This document shows, one piece after another, positions 50,234 through 60,664 of a stretch of DNA of 64,000 nt. The stretch spans positions 426,885 through 490,884 of the forward strand of contig JAEPMJ010000004.1 in NCBI GenBank assembly GCA_017644005.1. The letters are read 5' to 3'. How positions within the stretch are numbered: the first letter of the stretch is position 1; the number at the start of each line of letters is the position of its first letter. Source of the DNA: Rhizobiaceae bacterium (GTDB lineage Bacteria; Pseudomonadota; Alphaproteobacteria; Rhizobiales; Rhizobiaceae). A program made the position numbers and the translations under genes. The notes below the pieces were generated by a model. That model was not told where the DNA came from and searched no databases. It saw only the letters and a program-made list of their open reading frames with translations.

Positions 50234-51157
50234 ATGCACCCGGCGTTCTCGATCATCGTCTTCACAACGCTTTCCGGCCTCGGCTACGGGCTGGCCAGTT
50301 TGTTGGGGCTCGGGTTGCTCGACCCTGCCCAGCCGGCGACCAAGGTGGCGCATGCCGCGGCGCTGGCGCTGATTGCGGGCGGCCTCGTGTCGTCGACCCT
50401 TCATCTCGGCAACCCGCAACGCGCCTGGCGCGCGTTGTCGCAGTGGCGCTCAAGCTGGCTGTCGCGCGAAGGCGTGCTGGCAGTTGTCACGTTCCTGCCA
50501 CTTACCTGGTCTGCATATCTGTCGGTGTTCGAAAGCCGGTGGGACCCCGTAATCGGCGTCATCGGGACAGCGCTTTGCGCGGCCACCGTCTTTTCCACCT
50601 CTATGATTTATGCCTCGCTCAAATCGGTGGATAGCTGGCACACGCCCTGGACGCCCGCGTCGTATCTAGGATTTGCCGCTGCCTCCGGCATGGCTGCATC
50701 TGCTGCTTTTGGCGCGGCGGGGGGTGCTTCGCTCTTGTGGCCGCTCGCGGGTGGCGCGGCTGTGCTCGTCCTCATTGCCTGGGCGATCAAGACAGGATGG
50801 CGGAAGCAGGCTTTGCGTCCGCCGCTGTCGACGCCCGAGAGCGCGACGGGCCTCGGGCATATCGGCAAGGTCCGGCAGCTGGAGCCGCCGCATATGACTG
50901 ACAATTATCTGACCCGTGAAATGGGATTTCGTGTCGCCCGCAAACATGCGCGCAAGCTGTGGCTGATCGCGCTGGTCATGGGTTGCGGCGTGCCAGCCGT
51001 TCTGCTCGCCGGGCTGGCGGTGTTTCCGGAATCCGCGGGCTCGACCGCTGTCCTGGTCACGCTTGTGTCGGTGCTTTCGTTGATGGCGGGCATAATGGTG
51101 GAGCGCTGGCTGTTTTTTGCCGAAGCGCGGCATGCGGTAATGAACTACTACCGCTAG
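50234..51157 (+). CDS. soeC: DmsC/SoeC-type membrane anchor subunit
   Basis: The protein has 307 residues from ATG 50234. It has eight hydrophobic segments typical of the DmsC family (MHPAFSIIVFTTLSGLGYGLASLLG; LGNPQRAWRALSQWRSSWLSREGVLAVVTFLP). It anchors the complex in the membrane and exchanges electrons with quinone. It ends 6 bp before the stop of the convergent phosphatase gene. Confidence 0.88.
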   Translation: MHPAFSIIVFTTLSGLGYGLASLLGLGLLDPAQPATKVAHAAALALIAGGLVSSTLHLGNPQRAWRALSQWRSSWLSREGVLAVVTFLPLTWSAYLSVFESRWDPVIGVIGTALCAATVFSTSMIYASLKSVDSWHTPWTPASYLGFAAASGMAASAAFGAAGGASLLWPLAGGAAVLVLIAWAIKTGWRKQALRPPLSTPESATGLGHIGKVRQLEPPHMTDNYLTREMGFRVARKHARKLWLIALVMGCGVPAVLLAGLAVFPESAGSTAVLVTLVSVLSLMAGIMVERWLFFAEARHAVMNYYR

Positions 51158-51163
51158 GTACCG

Positions 51164-51715
51164 TCAATTGAAGCGGATGCGGCCCGCAACGCCGAGTGCA
51201 TCGCCGCCTCGCGACACGATGACGGCTTCACCCTCGCGTGCCTTTGCACCGAGCAGTTCATTGATGATCTCCTCATGGGTGACGAGGATCAGATTGCGCG
51301 AGCCGCTATAGGTTGCGATTTGCTCGCGAAGCGTCGCGAGGCGGTTTTCGTGGCCATTCTCTTCAGGCAGCCAGTCGAGCGTTTCGTTTTCACGTACCTC
51401 CTCGTCACGAAAGGCTATGGTCGCGGTGTCGCGACAGCGGCAGAAGCGGCTGGTTTCCACATGATCGATGGGTGCGGCGCGAGCCTGAAACAGCGCCCCT
51501 ATGCGTCTTGCCTGATGCTCGCCGCGATCCGACAGATTGCGCTGCGTGGCGCAGTTGCCAATGTCAAAACCGGCGGGATCGCCAACACCTGGCGCATATG
51601 CGTGGCGCAGGAGCACCACCTGACCGCCGGTTCTGAGCAGTGCCCAGCCAGCCTCCGTCGCTGCGGCGGGCGAAATACACAGCAATGCGAATGCGAATAC
51701 GGCGAAACGGAACAT
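51164..51715 (-). CDS. exported histidine phosphatase family protein
   Basis: The protein has 183 residues from ATG 51715 (GAGG 5 bp upstream); longer in-frame starts lack a signal peptide. The leader is MFRFAVFAFALLCISPAAA. The catalytic VVLLRHAYAPG supplies the RH motif, with a second His in LILVTHEEIIN and Arg/Glu in ETSRFCRCRDTA. It is a periplasmic phosphatase of unknown substrate. Its promoter region is shared with the divergent gabD gene. Confidence 0.85.
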   Translation of the reverse strand: MFRFAVFAFALLCISPAAATEAGWALLRTGGQVVLLRHAYAPGVGDPAGFDIGNCATQRNLSDRGEHQARRIGALFQARAAPIDHVETSRFCRCRDTATIAFRDEEVRENETLDWLPEENGHENRLATLREQIATYSGSRNLILVTHEEIINELLGAKAREGEAVIVSRGGDALGVAGRIRFN

Positions 51716-51942
51716 GGATACCTCGGACCTCATGGATATAGGGTCAGCAGTGCGCGGGAAAAGCAACCTCGCGGCGGCATTCTGCGTGCCGCAGCGACAT
51801 CGCTGGTGCAAAGGCCTGGTAATGCCTGCCATTGCAGCCTGAGGTTCCGCGCGATAGACAAACGGCAACCGGACGCGACACGGCTCGCCGTCCCGATCCC
51901 GAAAAGCGGCGTCCAAGCGGCGAAACATGCGGAGGTAACGCA

Positions 51943-53400
51943 ATGCTCCAGCACTCTAATCCCTTTATGAAACAGGCAAATCTGATCGGCGGTGAGTGGG
52001 TTGCGGCTGACTCCGGTGAAACGATCAACGTAGTCAATCCGGCCAATGGTCAGGTTTTGGGTACAGTACCCAAAAGCGGCAAGGCCGAGACGGCACGCGC
52101 CGTCGAAGCCGCGCAGAAAGCGTTTGAGAGTTTCCGCAAGACGACGGCGCTGGAACGTTCCAACATGCTGCGCAGGCTGCATGATGCGCTCATGGACAAT
52201 CAGGATGCGCTGGCCGAGCTGCTCACGCTGGAGCAGGGGAAATCGCTGGCTGAGGCGAAGGGCGAGATCGGCGCTTCCGCCGCCAATGTCCTTTGGTTCG
52301 CAGAGGAAGCCCGGCGCACCTATGGCGACGTTGTTCCATCGCCATGGGCGGATCGCCGCGTGATCGTAAACAAGGAGCCGGTGGGCGTCGTCGCGGCAAT
52401 CACGCCGTGGAATTTTCCGTCATCGATGCTTGCGCGCAAGATCGCCCCGGCAATTGCTGCAGGCTGCACGAGCGTCGCCAAGCCCGCGGAACTGACGCCC
52501 TATTCCGGACTCGCCTGGGGGCTGCTCGCCGAGGAAGCAGGCATTCCGCCGGGCGTCATCAATATCGTCACCGGCACCGCAAGCGAGATCGGCGATGAGC
52601 TTTGCGCCAATCCCCTGGTGCGCAAGATCACGTTTACGGGTTCGACGCGGGTCGGCAAGCTGCTTCTTGCCAAGGCCGCGGCGACTGTGAAGAAGGTCTC
52701 GATGGAACTCGGCGGCAACGCGCCCTTCATCGTTTTCGACGACGCCGATCTCGATCGCGCCGTCGAAGGTGCAATGATCGCCAAATACCGCAATTCGGGC
52801 CAGACCTGCGTGTGCACAAACCGCTTCTTCGTCCAGGCCGGCGTGTACGATGCCTTTGTCGAGAAGCTGGCCAAGGCATCAAGCGCACTCAAGGTGGGCC
52901 CCGGCGTTGAGGCCGGCGTTCAGCAAGGTCCGCTGATCGACGAAAACGCGCTCGCCAAGGTGGAGGATTTCGTTGCTGATGCAACCGCGAAAGGCGGCAA
53001 GGTGGTTGTCGGCGGCAAGCGGCATGCACTTGGTGGTTCGTTCTTCGAGCCGACGGTGATCGCCGAAGCGACGCCGAAAATGAAATTCATGAAGGAAGAG
53101 ATTTTCGGCCCGGTGGCGCCAGTTTTCCGCTTCGACACGGAAGAGGAAGCAATCGCGCTTGCAAACGACACCGAATATGGGCTGGCCTGCTATTTCTACA
53201 CTGGCGATCTCAGCCGCACCTTCCGGGTGATGGGCGAGCTCAAATACGGCATGGTCGGTGTCAACGAGGGTCTGATTACCACCCCGGAAGCGCCGTTCGG
53301 CGGCGTGAAGGAATCAGGCCTGGGCCGCGAAGGCGGGCGTCAGGGCATCGAAGACTATCTTGATACCAAATATGTCTGCATCGGCGGTCTAGGCGGCTGA
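51943..53400 (+). CDS. gabD: succinate-semialdehyde dehydrogenase
   Basis: The protein has 485 residues, with GGAGGT before ATG 51943. The ALDH signatures are ITPWNFPSSMLARKIAPAIAAGCTSVAKPAE, the general base in VSMELGGNAPFIVFDDAD, and the nucleophile Cys289 in NSGQTCVCTNRF. The CVC pair is typical of GabD/SSADH. It oxidises succinate semialdehyde to succinate in GABA breakdown. Its last 12 bp overlap the convergent sugar-kinase gene. Confidence 0.9.
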   Translation: MLQHSNPFMKQANLIGGEWVAADSGETINVVNPANGQVLGTVPKSGKAETARAVEAAQKAFESFRKTTALERSNMLRRLHDALMDNQDALAELLTLEQGKSLAEAKGEIGASAANVLWFAEEARRTYGDVVPSPWADRRVIVNKEPVGVVAAITPWNFPSSMLARKIAPAIAAGCTSVAKPAELTPYSGLAWGLLAEEAGIPPGVINIVTGTASEIGDELCANPLVRKITFTGSTRVGKLLLAKAAATVKKVSMELGGNAPFIVFDDADLDRAVEGAMIAKYRNSGQTCVCTNRFFVQAGVYDAFVEKLAKASSALKVGPGVEAGVQQGPLIDENALAKVEDFVADATAKGGKVVVGGKRHALGGSFFEPTVIAEATPKMKFMKEEIFGPVAPVFRFDTEEEAIALANDTEYGLACYFYTGDLSRTFRVMGELKYGMVGVNEGLITTPEAPFGGVKESGLGREGGRQGIEDYLDTKYVCIGGLGG

Positions 53401-54336
53401 GGGTTCGGTCCCGCAGCCATAGGCTGTTCGTAGCAAGTCGAAAGGCGCGAGCGCACCGCGTACGCACACAACCGCAGCGGCGGTGCTGTGCGCGCGGTGG
53501 GCCGCGGCAACCCCATCCATGCCATTCAGGCGCGCGGCGAGGTAGCCACCATTGAAGGCATCGCCAGCGCCAGTGGTGTCAATGGCGCCTTCGGCCCGCG
53601 ACGCCGGCGAGGTTCCGGCAATACCGTCGAACAAAACCAGCGCGTCCTCGGTGCCGTTCTTCACAACGATTTCGGCAACGCCGGCGCTGGCGATGCGCTG
53701 CATGGTCGCTTCCGGAGACGCGTCGCCGTAAAGCTCGCTTTCGTCGGGGAAGGTTGGCAGGACGATATCCGACACGGCGAGCGCAGCGTTGATTTCCTGC
53801 TGCGCATAGTCGCGCGAGGCCCAAAGCCGCGCGCGGTAGTTCGGATCGAATGCAACCAGCGTACCCGCGTTGCGGGCCTTGCCAAGGGCGTCGATCAGAA
53901 TCCGGCGCGCGGGCTCATCCAGAATTGCCAAAGTGATTCCAGAAACATAGGCAAGTCGCAGATTTGACAGGCTTTTTTCGAGAGCTGCCGGGTCCGATGC
54001 GAGCTGTCTGGCGGCAGAATCGGAACGCCAATAGGTGAATGAGCGCTCCACGCCGTCGAGCGTGATCGCATAGAGGCCGGGCCGCGCTCCGGGAATCACA
54101 GGACTTGATGCGTAGCCGATGCCGTTTTCAGCGAGGAACGCCTTCTGGCGCTCCGAGAAGTGGTCATCACCGAAGGCCGTTACATAGTCGCACCGCGCTC
54201 CAGGCAGAAGTGCCCGCAGTGCCCAGAGTGTGTTGAGCGTGTCGCCGGCAATTCCCATACGCCATGTGTCGTTTTGCGCAGCCGACAACTCCAGCATGCA
54301 CTCGCCGATCGCGGCCAGCCCTATCTCTTTGACCAA
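53389..54336 (-). CDS. kdgK: PfkB-family sugar kinase (2-dehydro-3-deoxygluconokinase-like)
   Basis: The protein has 315 residues from TTG 54336, preceded by AGGAGA; this gives VKEIGLAAIGECMLELS, the normal family beginning. The C-terminal signature DTTGAGDAFNGGYLAARL holds the catalytic Asp and anion hole. FTYWRSDSAARQLASD is typical of KDG kinases in the Entner-Doudoroff-linked uronate route. No pathway partner lies nearby, so the symbol is probable rather than certain. Confidence 0.82.
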   Translation of the reverse strand: MVKEIGLAAIGECMLELSAAQNDTWRMGIAGDTLNTLWALRALLPGARCDYVTAFGDDHFSERQKAFLAENGIGYASSPVIPGARPGLYAITLDGVERSFTYWRSDSAARQLASDPAALEKSLSNLRLAYVSGITLAILDEPARRILIDALGKARNAGTLVAFDPNYRARLWASRDYAQQEINAALAVSDIVLPTFPDESELYGDASPEATMQRIASAGVAEIVVKNGTEDALVLFDGIAGTSPASRAEGAIDTTGAGDAFNGGYLAARLNGMDGVAAAHRAHSTAAAVVCVRGALAPFDLLRTAYGCGTEPSAA

Positions 54337-54472
54337 TGCGCTCTCCTTTTCAGCGGATGGCCGAATAGCACAGACCTGAGCGCGCGCCCATCGGCGCCGA
54401 CAATCGAATTGTAGCTTGCAGCTCCGATGCCGCCTGCGCGATGGTGCAGCCATTCGAATCCGGAGAAGCCAG

Positions 54473-54910
54473 ATGAAACACCCGCTCGGGCGCTACGCCG
54501 TATTCGCCACTATCGCGGTCGTCGTCGTAATCGGCTGGTTGGTCATGGCTGACCGTCACACGCCGCCTGAAGGCGCCGACCTTTCGCGCAGCAAGGCGAG
54601 CGTTGGCGGTGCGTATGAGGTGAGTATCGAGCCGGAGGCGGAGCCCGTACGGCAGGGGCCGCTTCATACTTGGCTGGCCAGCGTGAGGCTGTCTGATGGC
54701 ACGCCGGCCGCGAACGTGCGGATCGATGTCGATGGCGGTATGCCGGCGCATGGCCATGGCTTGCCGACAGCGCCGAAAGCGTCGCATGAGGGCGATGGCG
54801 TCTACCGGATCGAGGGTGTGCGCTTCAATATGGGCGGATTGTGGGAGTTGCGGCTTTCCATTGACGGTCCCGCCGGCGAGGATGAGGTTGTCTTCAACAT
54901 CGAACTCTAG
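54473..54910 (+). CDS. membrane-anchored YtkA/FixH-like protein
   Basis: The protein has 145 residues, with GGAG 8 bp before ATG 54473. One N-terminal membrane helix (YAVFATIAVVVVIGWLVMA) is followed by a periplasmic Ig-like YtkA domain (GPLHTWLASVRLSDGTPAANVRIDVDGGMPAHGHGLPTAP), with a His-containing AHGHG loop that could bind copper. The C-terminal strand reads GLWELRLSIDGPAGEDEVVFNIEL. It overlaps the cytochrome peroxidase gene, suggesting joint work in metal or redox stress. Confidence 0.78.
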   Translation: MKHPLGRYAVFATIAVVVVIGWLVMADRHTPPEGADLSRSKASVGGAYEVSIEPEAEPVRQGPLHTWLASVRLSDGTPAANVRIDVDGGMPAHGHGLPTAPKASHEGDGVYRIEGVRFNMGGLWELRLSIDGPAGEDEVVFNIEL

Positions 54911-56120
54911 CTGCGTTGGCGTCAGAGTTGCCAAAACGGCAATTGCCTTGCTGGCCGGGCTTGCTCTTGGCGCCTGCAACCCCTCCGAACTCAGCCGCGA
55001 AGAGATAACCAAAGCGGCGTCACTGACGCTTGCCGCGTTGCCGCCGGTGCCACCCGACCCGACCAACCGCGTCGCCGACGAGCCTCGGGCTGCCGCCTTC
55101 GGCGCAACGCTGTTTTTCGATCCGGCGCTGAGCATAAATGGCGAAGTGTCCTGCGGAACCTGCCACAAGATCGAGCGCCAGTTTCAGGACGATCTGCCGC
55201 GCGGCCACGCGATCGGCATCACGGATCGGCGCACGATGCCGCTGGCCGGTGTCGCCTATAATTCCTGGCAGTTTTGGGATGGCCGTCGCGACAGCCTGTG
55301 GGCACAGGCAATCACACCGCTTGAGGATATTCGCGAACACGGTGGCAACCGGCTGTTCTACGTGCGGCTGATCGCCGGGCGGTACCGCGACCGCTACGAG
55401 CGGCTATTCGGCCCGCTACCTGACCTGACCGGACTGCCGGCGCATGCGGGGCCGCTCGGTACGCTGGCCGAAAAAGCAGCGTGGGATGCCATTCCCGCCA
55501 AGCGGCAGACAGCGATCAATACTGCCTTCGCCAATATCGGCAAGGCGATCGCCGCCTTCGAGCGCACGCTACTGCCCGCCGAGACGCGTTTTGACCGCCA
55601 CGTTGCTGCGCTCTTAGCAGGTGCGGAGCCGTCAGGAGATGCCGTCTTCTCTGACCTTGAGCGGGAAGGTCTGAAGATGTTCATCGGCAGTGCCGGCTGC
55701 CTTGATTGCCATAACGGGCCGCTTCTAACTGACGGCCAGTTTCACAATACCGGTGTGCCTGCCGACCCGGCAAATCCCCGCGACCGGGGGCGCGCCGCTG
55801 CGGTCAGGCAGGTGATTTCGGATCCGTTTAACTGCCTTGGCGACTACAGTGACGGCTCCGAAGCGGATTGCGCCGAACTGCAGTTCATGGTGCCGACGGG
55901 TGAGGAACTGGAACGTGCCTTCAAAACGCCGTCGCTGCGTGGCGTTGCCGACCGCGCGCCTTTCATGCACGCGGGACAGATCCTGACGCTGGAAGGGGTT
56001 GTCGACCACTACAACCGCGCACCGTCGGCGCCAGCCGGGCTCAGCGAATTGCAACCTCTCAAGCTTACCGATCGCGGCCGCGCGGCGCTGATAGCATTCC
56101 TGAGGACCTTGGGACCTTAA
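54882..56120 (+). CDS. di-heme cytochrome c peroxidase / MauG family lipoprotein
   Basis: The protein is about 412 residues. The start is uncertain (ATG 54882 or TTG 54888, both inside the YtkA gene). A lipoprotein signal (KTAIALLAGLALGAC) is followed by two c-type heme motifs (CGTCH and CLDCH) and MauG/CCP blocks (FFDPALSINGEVSCGTCHKIERQFQDDLPRG; YNSWQFWDGRRDSLWAQA; FKTPSLRGVADRAPFMHAGQ). It reduces peroxide or oxidises a partner in the periplasm. It ends 4 bp inside the convergent putR gene. Confidence 0.85.
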   Translation: MRLSSTSNSSCVGVRVAKTAIALLAGLALGACNPSELSREEITKAASLTLAALPPVPPDPTNRVADEPRAAAFGATLFFDPALSINGEVSCGTCHKIERQFQDDLPRGHAIGITDRRTMPLAGVAYNSWQFWDGRRDSLWAQAITPLEDIREHGGNRLFYVRLIAGRYRDRYERLFGPLPDLTGLPAHAGPLGTLAEKAAWDAIPAKRQTAINTAFANIGKAIAAFERTLLPAETRFDRHVAALLAGAEPSGDAVFSDLEREGLKMFIGSAGCLDCHNGPLLTDGQFHNTGVPADPANPRDRGRAAAVRQVISDPFNCLGDYSDGSEADCAELQFMVPTGEELERAFKTPSLRGVADRAPFMHAGQILTLEGVVDHYNRAPSAPAGLSELQPLKLTDRGRAALIAFLRTLGP

Positions 56121-56578
56121 CCGTCCTTCACTGTCTCCATCGCCACGAAGGTCGATGTGTGCTCGACATGCGGCAAGGAGGAGATACGTTCGCCAAGCAC
56201 CCGGCGGTAGGCGGCAATGTCGCTGGTGCGCACCTTTAGCAGGTAGTCGAAACTCGCCGCGATCATGTGGCATTGCTCGACTTCGGGAATTGCCGCTGCG
56301 GCTTCGTTGAAGGCGGAGAGGGCGCTCGAGCGCGTGTCCGACAAGGTGACCTGCACGAAGGCGACATGGCCTTCGCCCATGCGTTCATGGTCGATCAGCG
56401 CGGTGTAGCCGCGGATGATGCCGTCACGCTCCAGCCGCCGTACGCGTGCCTGCACCGGGGTCTTGGTCAGGCCGACCCGGTTCGCGAGTTCGGCCATCGA
56501 CAGGCGGCCGTCGGCAGACAGGGCGGCAAGGATATTCCGGTCAATGCGATCCAGATGGGCTGCAACTGATGATTTCAT
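56117..56578 (-). CDS. putR: Lrp/AsnC-family regulator of proline use
   Basis: The protein has 153 residues. The AsnC-type HTH (LDRIDRNILAALSADGRLSMAELANRVGLTKTPVQARVRRLERDGIIRGYTA) is followed by a RAM ligand-binding domain. It is divergent from putA with a 127-bp gap, the classical PutR/PutA arrangement of alphaproteobacteria. There PutR, rather than PutA itself, activates proline catabolism in response to proline. Confidence 0.9.
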   Translation of the reverse strand: MKSSVAAHLDRIDRNILAALSADGRLSMAELANRVGLTKTPVQARVRRLERDGIIRGYTALIDHERMGEGHVAFVQVTLSDTRSSALSAFNEAAAAIPEVEQCHMIAASFDYLLKVRTSDIAAYRRVLGERISSLPHVEHTSTFVAMETVKDG

Positions 56579-56705
56579 AGTCCAATCGTTTCGAGAAGGC
56601 AGGTGTATTTAGCGTGAAACGCGCCAAGGTTCCAGAGGTTCGGTTCATATGGCTTGCCAGCTTCGTGGTAGATTACGCCAGTCCCAAATCCGGAGCTTTC
56701 GTATC

Positions 56706-59700
56706 ATGACCGCCGCCCCGACCGAGCTGCGCAAATTAATTCGTGCAAATACACTGCCTGACGAGACGGAGGCCGTGGCGCGGCTCGTCGCTGCAGCTGC
56801 GCTTTCGGCGGAGGACAGAACGGCGATTTCGGCTGATGCCGCGGGGCTTGTGCGTTCGGTACGCGGTTCCACCAACCCCCAGCTTATGGAAGCATTTCTC
56901 GCCGAGTACGGGCTTTCCACCCGCGAGGGTGTGGCACTTATGTGTCTGGCTGAAGCGCTGCTGCGGGTGCCTGACGCGGAGACCGTGGACGAGCTCATCC
57001 GTGACAAGATCGCGCCGCATGACTGGTCGGAACATATTGGCGATTCCGGGTCGATTTTCGTCAATGCCTCGACCTGGGCGCTGATGCTGACCGGCCGGGT
57101 GCTGGAAGAGGGCGAGGCGGGCATCGAGGGCACGTTACGCTCGCTGGTGCGCCGTCTCGGCGAACCTGTCATCCGCCGGGCGGTCGGCACCGCCATGCGC
57201 GAACTTGGCGAGCAATTCGTGCTTGGCCGCAACATCAAGGAAGCGCGCAAGAACGGCGCATCGGCGCGGGCAAAGGGCTACCTCTATTCCTACGACATGC
57301 TGGGCGAGGCTGCGCGCACCGAAGAGGATGCCAAGCGCTACTGGAAGGCCTATGCCGACGCGATTGCCGAGCTCGACAGTGGCTCGGAAGGCAACGACAT
57401 CCGCAAGAACCCGGGCATTTCGGTCAAGCTGTCGGCTTTACATCCGCGCTACGAACTGCCGCAGAAGGAGACCATGCTGCCGGTCATGATCGAGCGGCTG
57501 AAATCGCTTTGCCATGCGGCCCGCGACGCGCGCATGGGCCTCAACATCGACGCCGAAGAAGCCGATCGACTCGACCTTTCGCTGGATGTGATCGAGCAGG
57601 TTCTTTCCGACGACGTGTTTGCCGACTGGGCCGGTTTCGGTGTCGTGGTGCAGGCCTACGGTCCGCGCGCGGCATTCGTCATCGACTGGCTGCATGCGCT
57701 GGCCGAAAAGCTCGACCGCCGCATCATGGTGCGGCTTGTAAAGGGCGCCTACTGGGACACCGAGATCAAAAGGGCGCAGGTGCTGGGCCTGCCGGGCTAC
57801 CCGGTGTTCACCCGCAAAGCGAACACCGACGTGTCCTACATAGCCTGCGCGCGCAAGCTGCTCGGCATGACCGACCGTATCTACCCGCAATTCGCCACGC
57901 ATAACGCGCACACCGTTGCCGCTATCCTCAACATGGCCGACACGGACCGTGATGCATTCGAATTCCAGCGCCTGCACGGCATGGGCGAGGCGCTGCACGA
58001 AACGGTGCGCAAGCGCGAGGGCACCCGCTGCCGTATCTATGCGCCGGTCGGCGCTCACGAAGACCTGCTCGCCTACCTGGTCCGCAGGCTTCTCGAAAAC
58101 GGCGCCAACTCCTCTTTCGTACACCAGATCGTCGACGAGCACGTGCAGCCGGAGCAGATTGCCGCCGATCCGTTCGAACAGGTTCTGGGCAGGGCCTCGG
58201 CGCACAACACCGCAATCCCGATGCCTGCCGACATCTTTCGCCCGCAGCGTCCGAACGCTGCCGGCTACGATATCGCTTACGCCGAGACGCTGGATGCGCT
58301 CGGAACGCAGATGGCGCCTTTCGCCACGCCGCATCGCTGGCAGGCAGCGCCACTTATGGCGCGCATGGGCAAGGGCGGCAAAGTTCGTGATGTGGCGAAC
58401 CCCGCCAACCTTGACGACGTTGTGGGGTTGGTTGCCGAGGCAACGCCGGCGGACGCCAAATCCGCGGTGGATGCCGCATTGAAGGCGCAGCCCGCATGGG
58501 CCAAGCGGCCGGTTGCGGAGCGCGCGGCGCTCCTATCGGAGATCGCCAAGCTCTACGAAGCGCACACTGGCGAATTTCTGGCGCTCGCCACGCGCGAGGC
58601 CGGCAAAACGCTTGCCGATGCGGTGGCCGAACTGCGCGAGGCGGTGGATTTTCTGCACTACTATTCCGCCGGCGCGGCGGCTGCGGACAAGGACAGCGTG
58701 GCGCGTGGCGTCATAGCATGCATTTCGCCATGGAACTTTCCTCTGGCGATCTTCACCGGCCAGATCGCAGCAGCACTTGTGACCGGCAATGCGGTGATCG
58801 CCAAACCTGCCGAGCAGACGCCGCTGATCGCGCATCGCGCCGTGGAGCTGATGCGCGAGGCGGGTGTGCCGGCTGACATTATTCAGCTTCTGCCGGGCGA
58901 CGGACCGGCTATCGGCCAGCCGCTTACGGCAGACCCGCGCATAGCCGGGGTGTGCTTCACCGGCTCCGTGGAGGTTGCGCGCGCGATCGAGCGACAGCTT
59001 GCGAATACCGCCGCGCCTGACGCCATGCTGATTGCCGAAACCGGCGGGCTCAATGCGATGATCGTCGATTCCACCGCGCTACCGGAGCAGGCTGTGCGCG
59101 ACGTGATTGCATCGGCGTTTCAAAGTGCAGGCCAGCGCTGCTCAGCATTGCGTATGCTCTATGTCCAGCGTGACGTGGCCGACAAGGTGATCGGCATGCT
59201 TCGCGGCGCAATGCGCTCGCTTTGCGTCGGCGACCCGTGGCACATTTCGACCGATGTCGGGCCTCTGATCGACGATGATGCCAAACGCAGCATCGCTGCC
59301 TACTGCGCTGAGCTGATTGGCGCTGGCAAGCTCATCGAGAAGCTGGAGGCGCCGGAAGGAGGGCATTTCCTGGCGCCGCATCTCTTCCGTGTATCGGGCA
59401 TAGAAGAGCTGGAACGCGAGATATTCGGCCCTGTGCTTCATGTCGCGACCTTTGAGGCCGATGAGATCGACAAAGTGATCGCGGCGGTGAATATGCGCGG
59501 CTACGGACTTACCTTCGGGCTGCACACGCGAATCGATGCGCGTGTGCAGTATGTGATCGATCGGGTTCAGGCCGGCAATCTCTATGTGAACCGTAACCAG
59601 ATCGGCGCGGTTGTAGGGGCCCAGCCATTCGGTGGCGAGGGACTTTCGGGCACCGGGCCCAAGGCGGGAGGGCCCCACTATCTCAAGCGCTTCCGCAAGC

Positions 59701-60335
59701 ATGCGGGTGATCACCCGGCGACCGCTGCCTCAGGTGCAAGCGGCAGCGCCACCGTCATCCCCGCCGGCAAACTGCCGAACGCCCATGACGGTGGCTGGGC
59801 GACGCGCGGCGATCGCGTCGTTACGCTCCGCAAGCTGCTGCGCGGCAAAGCGGCAGACGCGATTGCGGCATCTGCCGCGGTAGACTTCGGGCCGGTCGAT
59901 CTGCCCGGGCCGACCGGCGAAGCGAATACGCTCGCGCTGCATCCGCGGGGACGTGTCCTTTGCCTCGGGCCGGACAGTGGGGCTTTGATGGCGCAGGTGG
60001 TACAGGCGCTGGCCGCCGGCAATGCGGCGGTTGCGGTGGCGCCGGGCGCCTCAGCAGCGCTTTCCGTACTTGCGGGCAAAGGGCTGCCCGTCGCGGCATT
60101 CGACGGTACGCTTGACCAAAAGCAGCTTGCAGCGCTCGAAATCGATGTCGTGGCATATGCCGGCGAGGGAGAAGCGCTACGCGCTTTGCGGCGGGCGCTG
60201 GCGGCGCGCGAAGGCCCGATTGTGCGGCTTGTATCCGAGCTAGTCGAAGCGGAGGCCTATGCGCTTGAGCGCGCGACCTGCGTGGACACTACCGCAGCCG
60301 GGGGGAACGCCAGCCTGCTTGCCGCCGTGGAGTAG
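56706..60335 (+). CDS. putA: bifunctional proline dehydrogenase / L-glutamate gamma-semialdehyde dehydrogenase
   Basis: The protein has 1209 residues from ATG 56706 (GGAG 10 bp upstream). The first ~500 residues are the PutA N-terminal region and FAD proline dehydrogenase barrel ([73 protein letters not shown]). An ALDH domain follows, with [15 protein letters not shown] and the nucleophile Cys812 in GQRCSALR. It lacks the N-terminal ribbon-helix-helix of E. coli PutA, consistent with PutR control. Together the domains convert proline to glutamate. Confidence 0.95.
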   Translation: MTAAPTELRKLIRANTLPDETEAVARLVAAAALSAEDRTAISADAAGLVRSVRGSTNPQLMEAFLAEYGLSTREGVALMCLAEALLRVPDAETVDELIRDKIAPHDWSEHIGDSGSIFVNASTWALMLTGRVLEEGEAGIEGTLRSLVRRLGEPVIRRAVGTAMRELGEQFVLGRNIKEARKNGASARAKGYLYSYDMLGEAARTEEDAKRYWKAYADAIAELDSGSEGNDIRKNPGISVKLSALHPRYELPQKETMLPVMIERLKSLCHAARDARMGLNIDAEEADRLDLSLDVIEQVLSDDVFADWAGFGVVVQAYGPRAAFVIDWLHALAEKLDRRIMVRLVKGAYWDTEIKRAQVLGLPGYPVFTRKANTDVSYIACARKLLGMTDRIYPQFATHNAHTVAAILNMADTDRDAFEFQRLHGMGEALHETVRKREGTRCRIYAPVGAHEDLLAYLVRRLLENGANSSFVHQIVDEHVQPEQIAADPFEQVLGRASAHNTAIPMPADIFRPQRPNAAGYDIAYAETLDALGTQMAPFATPHRWQAAPLMARMGKGGKVRDVANPANLDDVVGLVAEATPADAKSAVDAALKAQPAWAKRPVAERAALLSEIAKLYEAHTGEFLALATREAGKTLADAVAELREAVDFLHYYSAGAAAADKDSVARGVIACISPWNFPLAIFTGQIAAALVTGNAVIAKPAEQTPLIAHRAVELMREAGVPADIIQLLPGDGPAIGQPLTADPRIAGVCFTGSVEVARAIERQLANTAAPDAMLIAETGGLNAMIVDSTALPEQAVRDVIASAFQSAGQRCSALRMLYVQRDVADKVIGMLRGAMRSLCVGDPWHISTDVGPLIDDDAKRSIAAYCAELIGAGKLIEKLEAPEGGHFLAPHLFRVSGIEELEREIFGPVLHVATFEADEIDKVIAAVNMRGYGLTFGLHTRIDARVQYVIDRVQAGNLYVNRNQIGAVVGAQPFGGEGLSGTGPKAGGPHYLKRFRKHAGDHPATAASGASGSATVIPAGKLPNAHDGGWATRGDRVVTLRKLLRGKAADAIAASAAVDFGPVDLPGPTGEANTLALHPRGRVLCLGPDSGALMAQVVQALAAGNAAVAVAPGASAALSVLAGKGLPVAAFDGTLDQKQLAALEIDVVAYAGEGEALRALRRALAAREGPIVRLVSELVEAEAYALERATCVDTTAAGGNASLLAAVE

Positions 60336-60349
60336 GCAGCATATAAAGT

Positions 60350-60364
60350 TGACTGAAATTATCA
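60350..60364. promoter_or_regulatory. IRO-type RirA box upstream of hemP
   Basis: TGA-CTGAAATTA-TCA fits the TGA-N9-TCA iron-responsive operator bound by RirA, and the dyad extends to GTTGA/TCAAC. It lies 76 bp before the hemP start, and the rirA gene itself is adjacent. Confidence 0.7.
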
Positions 60365-60373
60365 ACTAATGTA

Positions 60374-60406
60374 GCGATAAGGTGACTGTGAATGTCACCT
60401 TATCGC
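60374..60406. repeat. 33-bp perfect inverted repeat in the hemP leader
   Basis: GCGATAAGGTGAC and GTCACCTTATCGC form a perfect 13-bp dyad around TGTGAAT. There is no T tract, so it is not a standard terminator. It may be a second operator or a 5'-UTR stem-loop controlling hemP. Confidence 0.6.
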
Positions 60407-60439
60407 AGTCGGCATGCCAACCGAAAACGGGGAAGTCCT

Positions 60440-60631
60440 ATGTCCGGCCCAGTGCACATCGTTCACCCATCCCAGCCGCTGAAGAACTTTTCGGCTCTCA
60501 AGCCGCAGCCCGTGCGTACAGTGTCGAGCAGCAATCTGTTCGAAGGGCGGCGCGAGATTGCGATCGAACACGGCGAATCCATCTACCGGCTCAAAATCAC
60601 CCGGCAGGGCAAGCTCATCCTGAACAAATAG
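60440..60631 (+). CDS. hemP: hemin uptake protein HemP
   Basis: The protein has 63 residues from ATG 60440 (GGGGAAG upstream). The conserved HemP core is SSNLFEGRREIAIEHGESIYRLKITRQGKLILNK. HemP is a small cytosolic factor needed for heme-transport gene expression in rhizobia and Burkholderia. An IRO box and a 33-bp dyad precede it. The rest of a heme-uptake operon is not in the window, so it is an isolated iron-regulated gene here. Confidence 0.9.
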   Translation: MSGPVHIVHPSQPLKNFSALKPQPVRTVSSSNLFEGRREIAIEHGESIYRLKITRQGKLILNK

Positions 60632-60664
60632 CCGGGAATTTCCCGCAGGCGTTGCGGCGTCGCT

